This document shows positions 16,949-24,897 of a stretch of 64,000 bases of DNA, in pieces. Below the pieces are notes generated by a model that saw only the letters and a list, made by a program, of their open reading frames with translations, was not told the origin of the DNA and searched no databases. The translations under genes and the position numbers were made by a program. The stretch covers positions 124,001-188,000 of the forward strand of contig NZ_CP089468.1 in NCBI RefSeq assembly GCF_021233435.1. Direction: 5' to 3'. Every line of letters starts with the position of its first letter. Position 1 is the stretch's first letter. This stretch comes from Halobacterium noricense (GTDB lineage: Archaea > Halobacteriota > Halobacteria > Halobacteriales > Halobacteriaceae).

Positions 16949-18778
16949 ATGACGGACTCGGAGCCGGAAGTCACGCGGCTGTTCGGTGGTCCGGGGAGCG
17001 GGAAGACGACCGCGCTCCTCGACCACGTCGAGGAAATTCTTGAGGACGACGGCGTAGACGTACGCGACATTCTCGTCGTCTCGTACACGCGTGCCGCAGC
17101 GGCCGAGGTCCGCGAACGGCTCGCCGAGCGACTCGACATCAACCCGCGCTCGCTGCGCGGGAACGTCGCCACGATGCACGCCAAAGCGTACGAACTGCTC
17201 GGGCTGTCGCGTGGCGACGTTGTCGGCGAGGACGCCAAAGAGGAGTTCTGCGAGGAGTACGGCATCCCCTTCGAGGACGAGTACTCCTCGGGGTCGCGGC
17301 GCACCGCGCGCTCGACCACGCTCGGGAACAAGGTCATCGCGACCTCCCAGTGGCTCCAGCGAACCAGCCGCGACGTCGCCGACTGGTACGACGTCCCGTT
17401 CCGCTGGAACGACGAGGAAGTGCGGCTCCCGCCGGAGATCGACGAGAACGCGCAGGTCGGCAACAAGTACACGCCGACGTGGCCGTCCAGCGACGAGCGC
17501 TACGACATCCCCGAGGCGATTCGGGCGTGGCGCGCGTACAAGGGCGAGAACGAGCTCGTCGGGTTCGCGGACATGCTCGAACGCGTCCAGCAGCGCTCGC
17601 TGCTCCCCGACGTCGACTACCTCGTCATCGACGAGTTCCAGGACATCACCAGCCTCCAGTACGACGTCTACGAGGAGTGGCGGCCGCACATGGAGCGCGT
17701 GCTCATCGCGGGCGACGACGACCAGGTCGTCTACGCGTGGCAGGGCGCCGACCCCGAACTCCTCCTGAACACGAAGGTCACCGACGACGTCGTGCTCCCG
17801 AACTCCTACCGACTGCCCTCTGAAGTGCTGAAGATCGTCCAACAGGAGATTAGCCACATCGAGACCCGCCAGGAGAAGGACCTCGAACCCCGCAAGGAGG
17901 GCGGCAGCGTCGAGGCCGTCGAGAGCCCGTCGATGCTGGACCTCGTGCGGAACGTCCGCCGCACCGTCGAGGGCTCCGAGGACGAGACCGTGATGGTGCT
18001 GTTCCGCGCGCGCTACCAGCTGTTCGACTTCGTCGACGAGTTCATCGGCGAGGGCATCCCGTTCAAGGCGCTGACCGACCAGCGGCTGTGGACGGACCGC
18101 CTCCAGCAGTACATCTCCGCGGTCGAAGCCCTCGAAAACGACGACCCCGTCGACGGCCTGCAGGCCCGCCGCCTGATGGACATGCTGCAGGACTCGGCGT
18201 TCGGCACCCGCGAGCGCAACGACCTCCGGGAAGCCATCGACGAGGCCCAGGGCGAGGACACCGACCTCACGGAGCTCACGTTCACCGCGGAGTTCATCCG
18301 CGACTACGTGCCGTTCGTGCCCGGCCCCTCGGCCGCCGCGGACATGCTCCGGAAGGTCACGCGCTACCAGCGCCGCAGCATCGACGCGTACTTCCAGGGC
18401 GACTACCGCGGCATGGACCCCGACCGCGTGCGCGTCGGCACCATCCACTCCGCGAAGGGTCGCGAGGCCGACCACGTCTTCGTCTCGACGGACCTCACCG
18501 AGAAGGTCGTCGAGCAGATGGCCGCGACCGCCGACCCCGAGGACGTGCCGGAGGACATGGAGTTCACCTCGAAAACCAGTCCAGTCCCGATTCTGACGGA
18601 CAACGAGCGCCGCGTGTTCTACGTCGGCATGAGCCGGGCCCGCGAACGCCTCGTGCTCCTCCAGAACCTCATCAACGGCGCGCCGACGCTCCCCATCGAC
18701 GTACTGTTGTACGGCGAGCAGACCGGGCGGTCCCTCGACGAGGCCCTCGAAGCCGATACCCCCGTTCACCTCCCGTGA
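16949..18778 (+). CDS. UvrD/Rep-like superfamily 1 DNA helicase
   Basis: 609 aa. Walker A GGPGSGKTT is at residues 13-21, motif Ia VVSYTRAAAAEV, Walker B YLVIDEFQD, motif III GDDDQVVYAWQGA, motif V VGTIHSAKGREADHVF and motif VI VFYVGMSRARERL. All helicase motifs are present, so it should be active. It is shorter than bacterial UvrD (about 700 aa) and has no recognisable nuclease domain. The likely role is 3'-5' unwinding in repair or replication restart. Its stop codon is directly followed by the ATG of the M24-like gene, so translation is coupled. Confidence 0.93.
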   Translation: MTDSEPEVTRLFGGPGSGKTTALLDHVEEILEDDGVDVRDILVVSYTRAAAAEVRERLAERLDINPRSLRGNVATMHAKAYELLGLSRGDVVGEDAKEEFCEEYGIPFEDEYSSGSRRTARSTTLGNKVIATSQWLQRTSRDVADWYDVPFRWNDEEVRLPPEIDENAQVGNKYTPTWPSSDERYDIPEAIRAWRAYKGENELVGFADMLERVQQRSLLPDVDYLVIDEFQDITSLQYDVYEEWRPHMERVLIAGDDDQVVYAWQGADPELLLNTKVTDDVVLPNSYRLPSEVLKIVQQEISHIETRQEKDLEPRKEGGSVEAVESPSMLDLVRNVRRTVEGSEDETVMVLFRARYQLFDFVDEFIGEGIPFKALTDQRLWTDRLQQYISAVEALENDDPVDGLQARRLMDMLQDSAFGTRERNDLREAIDEAQGEDTDLTELTFTAEFIRDYVPFVPGPSAAADMLRKVTRYQRRSIDAYFQGDYRGMDPDRVRVGTIHSAKGREADHVFVSTDLTEKVVEQMAATADPEDVPEDMEFTSKTSPVPILTDNERRVFYVGMSRARERLVLLQNLINGAPTLPIDVLLYGEQTGRSLDEALEADTPVHLP

Positions 18779-19804
18779 ATGCGGCCCGCGGTTCTCGACA
18801 GCGCGCTCGCCGATGCGAGCGCTGACGCCTTCGTTTTCGTCGGCCCGGCCGGTGACCCGCTCGTTCGCGCCCTGAGCGATGCCGCTCTCCCGTGTCGTGC
18901 GGCCGTCGTCTACGCCGGCCGCGTCGCCGTCGTCCCCGAGCGCCCGCTCCCCGACTACGTCTCCGTCCACGACGACGCAACCGTCCTCGACCCCGCGGCG
19001 ACGCCCGCCGAGCGCCTCCCCGGCCTCGTCGGGGACTCGGTGTTAGCGCCGCGGACGCTCCCGCACGACGCCGCGCTCTACCTCGACAACGCGGGCGTGA
19101 ACGTTTCTTCGACGGACGCCCACCTGCGAGCGCGCGAGCGGAAGACCGGCGGCGAACTCGCCGCGCTGCGCGACGCGCAGGCCGCCGCCGAGGACGGGAT
19201 GGCGGCTGCCGCCGCACTCCTCGCCAACGCTGCTGGCGACCCGCTCGCGGACGACGCGGGCGACGTGACTGCCGAGCGCGTGCGCCGCATCGCGAACGCG
19301 GCGATGGCGCAGGCCGGCGCGAACCCCGAAACCGTCGTCGCCGCAGACGGGCCGATTGCCGCCAGCGACCCCGTCCCGATTCGCGTCACCCCACAAATCG
19401 ACGGCTACCACGGCTGGCTCGCGCGCACGTTCGTCGCGGACAGCGACGGTGGCTGGGAGCGCCGCGCGACGCTCGCCGGCGAGTACGCCGTCGACGCCGG
19501 CATCGACATCGTGGACGTCGGCGAGACGACCGTCGACGCAGCCGCCGACGAAGTCACCGCAGAACTCGGCTCGTACGGCTTCCAACCGACCGCCGGCACT
19601 GGCACTGTTCACGGCGTCGGCCTCGAACGCCGCGAACTCCCCGCCGGCGACGACGTCATCGAGCCGGGCGCGGTGCTGACGGTGCGCGCGGAACTGGACG
19701 GCGAGAAGACGGTGTGGGTCGCGGACCTCGGGGTCGCCACCGACGACGGCGTCGAGCGAGTCGGCGACTTCCCGCGCTCGGTCGTCCCGAAGCCCGACTA
19801 CTGA
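18779..19804 (+). CDS. M24 (aminopeptidase P-like) protein with degenerate metal site
   Basis: 341 aa, starting directly after the helicase stop with no gap. The fold is that of Xaa-Pro dipeptidase: an N-terminal creatinase-like domain, then a pita-bread region with KTGGELAALRDAQAAAEDGM and a C-terminal part ending TGTVHGVGLERREL. The usual ligand aspartates in the segment Gx(Y)xSDxxR are replaced (here IDGYHGWLARTF), although His in VHGVGL is kept. It is therefore probably catalytically weak or inactive. The last 7 bases overlap the convergent small membrane gene. Confidence 0.8.
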   Translation: MRPAVLDSALADASADAFVFVGPAGDPLVRALSDAALPCRAAVVYAGRVAVVPERPLPDYVSVHDDATVLDPAATPAERLPGLVGDSVLAPRTLPHDAALYLDNAGVNVSSTDAHLRARERKTGGELAALRDAQAAAEDGMAAAAALLANAAGDPLADDAGDVTAERVRRIANAAMAQAGANPETVVAADGPIAASDPVPIRVTPQIDGYHGWLARTFVADSDGGWERRATLAGEYAVDAGIDIVDVGETTVDAAADEVTAELGSYGFQPTAGTGTVHGVGLERRELPAGDDVIEPGAVLTVRAELDGEKTVWVADLGVATDDGVERVGDFPRSVVPKPDY

Positions 19805-20034
19805 TTCTCGTCGTCCGGCTCTTCGACGACCGCGTCCGTGGCCTTCTGCGCGGCGAGAATCGGCACGTCCGTCGGCATCGTCACGTACTGCTCGAAGGCG
19901 ACGATGCCCGCGGCGAATCCGAGGAACACCCAGCCCGTGGAGTCGCCCGCGAGCAGCGTTTCGACGCCGAACAGCGCGGCTGGCGCGGCGAACGCCACCG
20001 CGACGGCCAGCGAGACGGCGTCGAGGAGCTTCAT
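19798..20034 (-). CDS. Small two-helix membrane protein (DUF7533-like)
   Basis: 78 aa from ATG 20034. Two hydrophobic segments, about 7-27 (AVAVAFAAPAALFGVETLL) and 34-51 (GWVFLGFAAGIVAFEQYV), are followed by TMPTDVPILAAQKATDAV and an acidic tail. The arrangement resembles the haloarchaeal DUF7533 family as I recall it. Function unknown. Its stop overlaps the end of the M24-like gene by 7 bases, and a MITE begins about 40 bases upstream of its start. Confidence 0.75.
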   Translation of the reverse strand: MKLLDAVSLAVAVAFAAPAALFGVETLLAGDSTGWVFLGFAAGIVAFEQYVTMPTDVPILAAQKATDAVVEEPDDENQ

Positions 20035-20075
20035 AGCTGTTCGTGGGCACTCGGCGCACATAAGCCCGTCCGCCC

Positions 20076-20356
20076 GGCGGTGTTCAGATAAGGACTGAAA
20101 CTGGCTTGATGTGCTCGCCGATACAGCCGGTAATCCTGGCGGTCGCCGGGAGAGCAACGCTCTCCCGAGGCCTCGGAAATCGGAGATTTCCGGCGGATTG
20201 AAAGGGCGAGGCGTCTCGGCGAACCCCGGCGACACAAGCACGTGAGCGACCAGCGGGAGCGAACGCGCGCAGCGAGCCGCGGGAGCCGAGACAGCCGAGG
20301 GCTTTCAGCTGTTCCCCACAACTCTGCTGCTGGAAACTGCTTATCTGAACACTACC
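20076..20356. mobile_element. MITE-like element copy 1, 281 bp
   Basis: Terminal inverted repeats of 17 bp: GGCGGTGTTCAGATAAG at the left end and the complement of GGTAGTGTTCAGATAAG at the right. A perfect 8-bp direct repeat, GTCCGCCC, flanks the element (20068-20075 and 20357-20364). There is no transposase. The interior has a long imperfect inverted repeat running from about 20195 to 20308, bounded by TTGAAAGGGC and GGGCTTTCA. The copy at 44712-44939 shares both termini and interior. The right end lies 55 bases upstream of the riboflavin synthase GTG. Confidence 0.85.
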
Positions 20357-20411
20357 GTCCGCCCGTGCCGAAACCCACAGCGTTTTTGTTACGAGTCACG
20401 AATTTGACGGC

Positions 20412-21002
20412 GTGTTCACCGGCATCATCGAGGAGACGGGCACCGTCGAGCGCGTCGCCGACGAGCCCGACGGCCGCCGCATCCGTATCGCAACCGACGA
20501 CCTGCGCGGATTCGGCCACGGCGACAGCATCAGCGTCGGCGGCGTTTGCCTCACCGTCGAAGAGTTCGGGGACGGTTGGTTCACGGCGTTCACCGCCACG
20601 GAGACCCTCGAAGCGACCACCTTAGATTCGGTCCACGAGGGCGACGAGGTCAACCTCGAACGCGCGCTCCCCGCCGAGGGCCGCCTCGACGGCCACATCG
20701 TGCAGGGGCACGTCGACACCACCACGGAAGTCGTCGCTGTCGAGGAAGTCGGCGAGGACTGGACGTACACGTTCGCGCTCCCAGAGGGCCACGAGCAGTA
20801 CGTCGCGCAGAAGGGTTCGATTACGCTCGACGGCATCAGCCTCACCGTCGCGAGCGTGGACGACCAGGCTGGGACGTTCTCGGTCGCCGTGGTGCCGACG
20901 ACCGACGACCTCACGACGCTCTCCGAGCGCGCGCCCGGCGACCGCGTGAACGTCGAAGTCGACGTCGTCGCGAAGTACGTCGAACGCCTCGACACCTACT
21001 GA
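20412..21002 (+). CDS. ribE: Riboflavin synthase (trimeric, lumazine-binding type)
   Basis: 196 aa with a GTG start giving the diagnostic MFTGIIEETG. It consists of two lumazine-binding beta-barrel repeats, about 1-95 and 96-190; the second begins GHIVQGHVDTTTEV, and GVCLTV and GISLTV recur at equivalent places. It dismutates 6,7-dimethyl-8-ribityllumazine to riboflavin. This is the bacterial/eukaryotic-type enzyme, which haloarchaea use in place of the archaeal RibC. No other rib genes are nearby. Its 3' end overlaps the convergent prsW by 7 bases. A MITE inserted just upstream may affect its promoter. Confidence 0.93.
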   Translation: MFTGIIEETGTVERVADEPDGRRIRIATDDLRGFGHGDSISVGGVCLTVEEFGDGWFTAFTATETLEATTLDSVHEGDEVNLERALPAEGRLDGHIVQGHVDTTTEVVAVEEVGEDWTYTFALPEGHEQYVAQKGSITLDGISLTVASVDDQAGTFSVAVVPTTDDLTTLSERAPGDRVNVEVDVVAKYVERLDTY

Positions 21003-22078
21003 CGGTCGTTCTCTGATTCGAGGTCGCTGACGAGGAACTCGACGTCTTCCCGCTCGCGCTCGGGTTCAGATTCCTCGAACATGCTGGCTCCCGTGCGCTC
21101 GTACGCCGCGCGGTACGCGACGAGCTTCCGGTAGAGCACGTAGAACAGCGTGCCGTCGTAGACGACGACGAACCCGATGAACGCGAGGCCGGGCGCGACG
21201 CCGAGCGTGTCCGTCAGGATGCCGAGGTTCGTCACGACCGTGTTGTACGTCGCGTGGATGACCGCGGCGATGACCAGCCCCTTCACGACGATGGGGCCGG
21301 CGTCGTCGGGGTTGAATTTCGCGAGCCCGAGGTAGTAGCCCGCGAACGCCGAGTAGATGACGTGGCCGGGGCCCGCGAGCGTGCGCACCGCGGCCGTCTG
21401 GAGGCCGACGTCGATGGCCGCGGTGCCGCCCGTGGCGCTGGCGGCCATCACCACCTCGCGGCCGATGTAGATGGCGTTCTCGATGGTGGCGAACCCGAGG
21501 CCGGCGACCGCGCCGTACACCGCGCCGTCGACGACCGCGTCGAAGCGGTCGCTGCGGAACGCGTACAGCCGAATCGCGAGCCACTTCACGGTCTCCTCGA
21601 CCGGGCCGACGATGAGGAAGTAGTACAGTGCGGGCGCCAAGACGGCAATCCACAGCGGCGCGTCCGCCGTCACCGACCCGAGGAACAGCCCCGAGAAGAC
21701 GGTGTTCAGGATGGCGGCGAACCCCGCGAACAGGAACCCGAACGCGAACGTCACCACGAGCAACTCGATTGGCTCGCGTCTCGTCGCGTCCGCCTTCCAG
21801 ACGAACCCCGCCATCGCCAGCGCCGGCACCACCGACAGCAGGACGTAGAGCGCGACGGCCGGCCTGTCGACGAACACCAGCCCGAGCGCGGCCGCGAACT
21901 GCGCGACGACGATGAGCACCGCGAGCGCGACGACGCCCGCCCGCGCGCTCGTCACGATGCCGCCGTACAGCCACGACGAGAAGCGGTCGAGCGCCGTGCG
22001 TGGCTCCCACGTCGCCACGTCGTAGAGGTCTTCGCCGCCCTCGCTCGCGCGCTGGACTGGGTCTCGTTCGGCCGACAT
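20996..22078 (-). CDS. PrsW-family intramembrane metalloprotease
   Basis: 360 aa from ATG 22078. About eight hydrophobic segments. PrsW motifs are present: PVEETVKW (E161, E162, K165), FATIEN (E200, N201), GHVIYSAFAGYYLG (H239) and VIHATYN (H275), forming the presumed zinc site in the membrane. In Bacillus, PrsW cleaves an anti-sigma factor; archaea have no such sigma system, so the substrate here is unknown. A 27-residue soluble acidic N-terminus and an acidic C-terminal tail flank the membrane part. A longer open frame upstream to 22150 exists but starts in unlikely sequence. Confidence 0.9.
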   Translation of the reverse strand: MSAERDPVQRASEGGEDLYDVATWEPRTALDRFSSWLYGGIVTSARAGVVALAVLIVVAQFAAALGLVFVDRPAVALYVLLSVVPALAMAGFVWKADATRREPIELLVVTFAFGFLFAGFAAILNTVFSGLFLGSVTADAPLWIAVLAPALYYFLIVGPVEETVKWLAIRLYAFRSDRFDAVVDGAVYGAVAGLGFATIENAIYIGREVVMAASATGGTAAIDVGLQTAAVRTLAGPGHVIYSAFAGYYLGLAKFNPDDAGPIVVKGLVIAAVIHATYNTVVTNLGILTDTLGVAPGLAFIGFVVVYDGTLFYVLYRKLVAYRAAYERTGASMFEESEPEREREDVEFLVSDLESENDRQ

Positions 22079-22198
22079 GGGCGTCCCGTTTCTTGGCCTC
22101 CCCCTTGAGTGTGTTCGCGGAACCAGGTCTCGCCCCTTGTATGTTACCATGTACCTTAAGGGGCAGCCTTATGGGTGCTTGCGGGCTCCCGCAGGAGT

Positions 22199-22330
22199 AT
22201 GGCATACAGTCCCAGCCGCGGCCTGCTGTACTCCGCGCCCCCAGCACCCGAATCGGAACGACGAGACGACGCCGAAGCCGAGGAACCCGACGCGAGCGCC
22301 GAACCGACGCCCGCCGCCGCCGACGACTGA
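22199..22330 (+). CDS. Possible 43-aa microprotein
   Basis: Short reading frame (ATG 22199, TGA 22328-22330) encoding MAYSPSRGLLYSAPPAPE followed by an acidic, Ala/Pro-rich tail. The ATG is preceded by GCAGGAG, a possible Shine-Dalgarno, and by a 6-bp hairpin TGCGGG/CCCGCA at 22179-22193. Its acidity is like that of real haloarchaeal proteins. I do not recognise it. It is too short to exclude chance. Confidence 0.4.
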   Translation: MAYSPSRGLLYSAPPAPESERRDDAEAEEPDASAEPTPAAADD

Positions 22331-22583
22331 CGCCGTACTACGTTTTCTGCGAATTCGACGGCCGGCAGCGACAGCGCCGACGACACTGCTGTCCTGGCGG
22401 ATGAAAGGGCGAGGGTGGCTCGCGTTCACTCGCTCGCTGCACGACATATCGCTCGCTGCGCTCGCGATAGGGGTCGTGCAGCGTGCGCGAGCCGCCCGAG
22501 GGCTTTCCAGACATCAGTTGGTCCCTCGGTCATTCATTCGCCTAGGCGGCAACGCTCAAAACCCCGCGCGTCGAAGGACGGGT
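22331..22583. repeat. Intergenic palindromic repeat related to the MITE interior
   Basis: No gene seen. From about 22394 to 22505 the sequence reads GGCGGATGAAAGGGCGAG ... CGAGGGCTTTC, matching the interior of both MITEs (GGCGGATTGAAAGGGCGAG ... CGAGGGCTTTC), but the outer inverted repeats are absent. Inside is a nested palindrome with an 11-bp stem, CGCTGCACGAC and GTCGTGCAGCG. It is either a decayed copy or a separate member of the palindrome family the MITEs carry. Confidence 0.55.
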
Positions 22584-22976
22584 ATGCTCTTCGACCAGCG
22601 GACCCGGGCGGCGCTCCGGGACGCCGGACTCTCGCGGGACGACATCGCCGAAATCGAGGCCGACGTGGCCGAGCAGGCGCGGGAGGACGCCCGCCGTGTC
22701 GAGTCCTTCTTCGAGGGCCACGCGGTCGTCTACTCGGACATGGACCTCACGCACTCGCGCTCTGACTACCCCGAACACGACTTCGACTACGTCGACCTGT
22801 TCACGCACAGCGAAGACATCCGCGGATTCGTGCGCTTCGAGACGTGGGGCGCGTACGTCGAGGGAGCGCGCGTGCTGGAGGAAGCGGACGGCGAGCCGAC
22901 GGTGGTGGAGTTGACGCTCGGGCCGACCGTCGACGCCCGGGTGCGCTTCGCCGGCGAACGGAGACAACTCGAATGA
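22584..22976 (+). CDS. Conserved haloarchaeal protein (DUF7532-like)
   Basis: 130 aa from ATG 22584; the frame is open upstream but runs through the repeat region. It begins MLFDQRTRAALRDAGLS with a helical N-terminal half, then AVVYSDMDLTHSRSDYPEH and RFETWGAYVEGARVL. It resembles what I recall as DUF7532; no function is known. The ATG of the FAU-1 gene overlaps its stop (ATGA), so the two are translationally coupled, which hints at an RNA-related role. Confidence 0.75.
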   Translation: MLFDQRTRAALRDAGLSRDDIAEIEADVAEQAREDARRVESFFEGHAVVYSDMDLTHSRSDYPEHDFDYVDLFTHSEDIRGFVRFETWGAYVEGARVLEEADGEPTVVELTLGPTVDARVRFAGERRQLE

Positions 22977-24397
22977 CCCGGGTTCGCGTCCGCGGCATCT
23001 ACAGCACCGCGCTCACCCGCCGACTGCTCGACGCCGGCTTCGACGTGGTGGACGCGTCACCGCCGATTCGCGAGCGCTTCGACGCCGACTTCGACACCGA
23101 GGAATACGACGTCGACGTCTGGATGACGCCCGACCGGCAGGGCGTCGGCATCTCCGGGCAGCCCGACGCTGCCGACGACGTGCTGGACGTGGTCGGGGAC
23201 ACCGGCATCGACACGTTCGTCTGGCCGGACCGCGCGGCCCGCGGCGCCATCTTCAACGGCGTCGTCGAGCGCACCGTCCGAGGTGGTGCGGTCGTCGCGC
23301 TCGCTGACGACCACGAGGGCTACCTGCCGTTCGACGCCGCCGACCGGCACGTCGAAGAGGGCGACCACGTCCGCGTGCAGGTTCACGACACGAACCCGTG
23401 GTGGCTCGACGACCGCCCGGTCGTCGGCACGGACCTGCACGCCATCGGCGGGCTCGCGAGCCTCGAACGCGGCGTGGACGCGCTCGTCGCTGGGACGCCG
23501 GACGGCTCGCGGAACCACGAACTCGCGCGCACCACCGAACTGCTCACGCCCGACGTCCCCGACCAGTGGGGCGTCCAGTGGCACTACGCCGCGGACGGCG
23601 CGAGCATGGACGCGCTCGGCGACGGCCTCGACGACGTCGTCGTGCTGGCGAACCGCCTGGAGGAGGCGATTTCGGACGCGCCAGCGCCGAGCGACACCGC
23701 GCCCTACCGCGTCGTTGCGCCCGAGCGCACCGTCTGGACGTGGTTCGGTCGCGACTCCCGGTTCGCGCTCGACGACGCGCGCCGCACCGTCACGGAGACG
23801 ATGGACGGCCACCACCGCATCAAGGCCGGCAGCGAGGCCGCCAGCGGCGCGGTCGACTTCGCGGAGGCGCTCGGCGCGAGCACGGACGGCTTCCCGTTCG
23901 GCGCGGTCACCGACCAGTTCGGGCCGACCGAGGGCGACCTCGTCGCCATCGAGCACGGCAAGCCCGACGGCCGCCTCATCACCATCGGCCGCGGCGAAGT
24001 CACGGACCGCGACCGCGACGCCGGCCGCGTCACCGTCCGCCGCGAGATGAGTCCCGGTGGCGCCTACGACGCGCTGGGCGTCGAACGCGAGCGCGGCGAC
24101 GTCGCCACCACGCGGTTCACGGAAGGGAACTGGTGGTATCCGACCGTCTACAAGGGCACGGACGGCCACGTCAAGGGGACGTACCTCAACATCTCCACGC
24201 CCGTTGAGGTGTTCCCGGACGCGGTGCGCTACGTCGACCTCCACGTCGATGTCGTGAAACACGCCGACGGCACGGTCGAAGTCGTCGACGAGGACGAACT
24301 TCAGGGGTGCGTGAACGCGGGACTGGTCAGCGAGGCTCTCTCGGAGAAAGCGCTCTCGGTCGCCGAACGCGTTCGTGCCGCCGTCAGCGACGACTAG
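22973..24397 (+). CDS. FAU-1 family RNA-binding protein / ribonuclease
   Basis: 474 aa. FAU-1 binds AU-rich RNA and has been described as an RNase E/G-like endoribonuclease that acts on rRNA precursors. The N-terminal 300 residues include an S1-like part (GVVERTVRGGAVVALADDHEGYLPF). The C-terminal DUF402 domain carries the motif EGNWWYPTVYKGTDGHVKGTYLNI and the strand YVDLHVDVV. Length and layout fit the family. ATG 22973 overlaps the preceding stop. The stop shares a CTAG tetramer with the stop of the convergent NifU-like gene. Confidence 0.88.
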   Translation: MTRVRVRGIYSTALTRRLLDAGFDVVDASPPIRERFDADFDTEEYDVDVWMTPDRQGVGISGQPDAADDVLDVVGDTGIDTFVWPDRAARGAIFNGVVERTVRGGAVVALADDHEGYLPFDAADRHVEEGDHVRVQVHDTNPWWLDDRPVVGTDLHAIGGLASLERGVDALVAGTPDGSRNHELARTTELLTPDVPDQWGVQWHYAADGASMDALGDGLDDVVVLANRLEEAISDAPAPSDTAPYRVVAPERTVWTWFGRDSRFALDDARRTVTETMDGHHRIKAGSEAASGAVDFAEALGASTDGFPFGAVTDQFGPTEGDLVAIEHGKPDGRLITIGRGEVTDRDRDAGRVTVRREMSPGGAYDALGVERERGDVATTRFTEGNWWYPTVYKGTDGHVKGTYLNISTPVEVFPDAVRYVDLHVDVVKHADGTVEVVDEDELQGCVNAGLVSEALSEKALSVAERVRAAVSDD

Positions 24398-24765
24398 AAG
24401 TGGGAGTCGGAGTTCGGGCTGCCCTCGCCGCGGCCGCCGCGGCCGCCCTCGTTGCGGTCGACGCCCATGTAGCTCTCGGGCTGATCGCCGCCCCAGCCGC
24501 CGCCGTCGCCGTCGGTGAACCGGACGACCACATCGTCGACCTCGTCGAACTCCGCGGCGAGATCCATCTTGATGCGCTGGGCGGTCCGAGGGCTGATGCC
24601 ACAGCCCGAGCACGCGCCGCCGAGTTCGACGACGACCTCGCCGTCCGAGGGATCGGCCTTCCGGATGGCGCTGGTGCCGCCGTGGCTCCTGATAATGGGC
24701 ATCTGGGCGGTGAGCCACGTCTCGACGCGCTCGTGGAGACTCCCCGCTCCCGCTGTCTCGCTCAT
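24394..24765 (-). CDS. NifU-like iron-sulfur scaffold protein
   Basis: 123 aa from ATG 24765. It contains the NifU C-terminal domain with the cluster-binding pair C52-x-x-C55 (GGACSGCGISPRTAQRIK) preceded by LTAQMPIIRSHGG. The C-terminal 40 residues are Gly-rich and polar (GGGWGGDQPESYMGVDRN). It probably carries or transfers Fe-S clusters in the cytosol. No suf or nif genes are nearby. An upstream in-frame ATG at 24819 would add 18 residues, but the conserved part begins with MSETAG. Confidence 0.85.
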   Translation of the reverse strand: MSETAGAGSLHERVETWLTAQMPIIRSHGGTSAIRKADPSDGEVVVELGGACSGCGISPRTAQRIKMDLAAEFDEVDDVVVRFTDGDGGGWGGDQPESYMGVDRNEGGRGGRGEGSPNSDSHF

Positions 24766-24897
24766 AGTCGGCTCTTCGGGCTCGACGGGTGATGTACTTT
24801 CGGTTAAGACACTAGGCATCGTTCGTGTTGGACCCGTCCGTTTCGACTGGACTCGCGGAAAAACGCAGTCGGCTCTTCGCTTCTCGACGTTCGCGTG

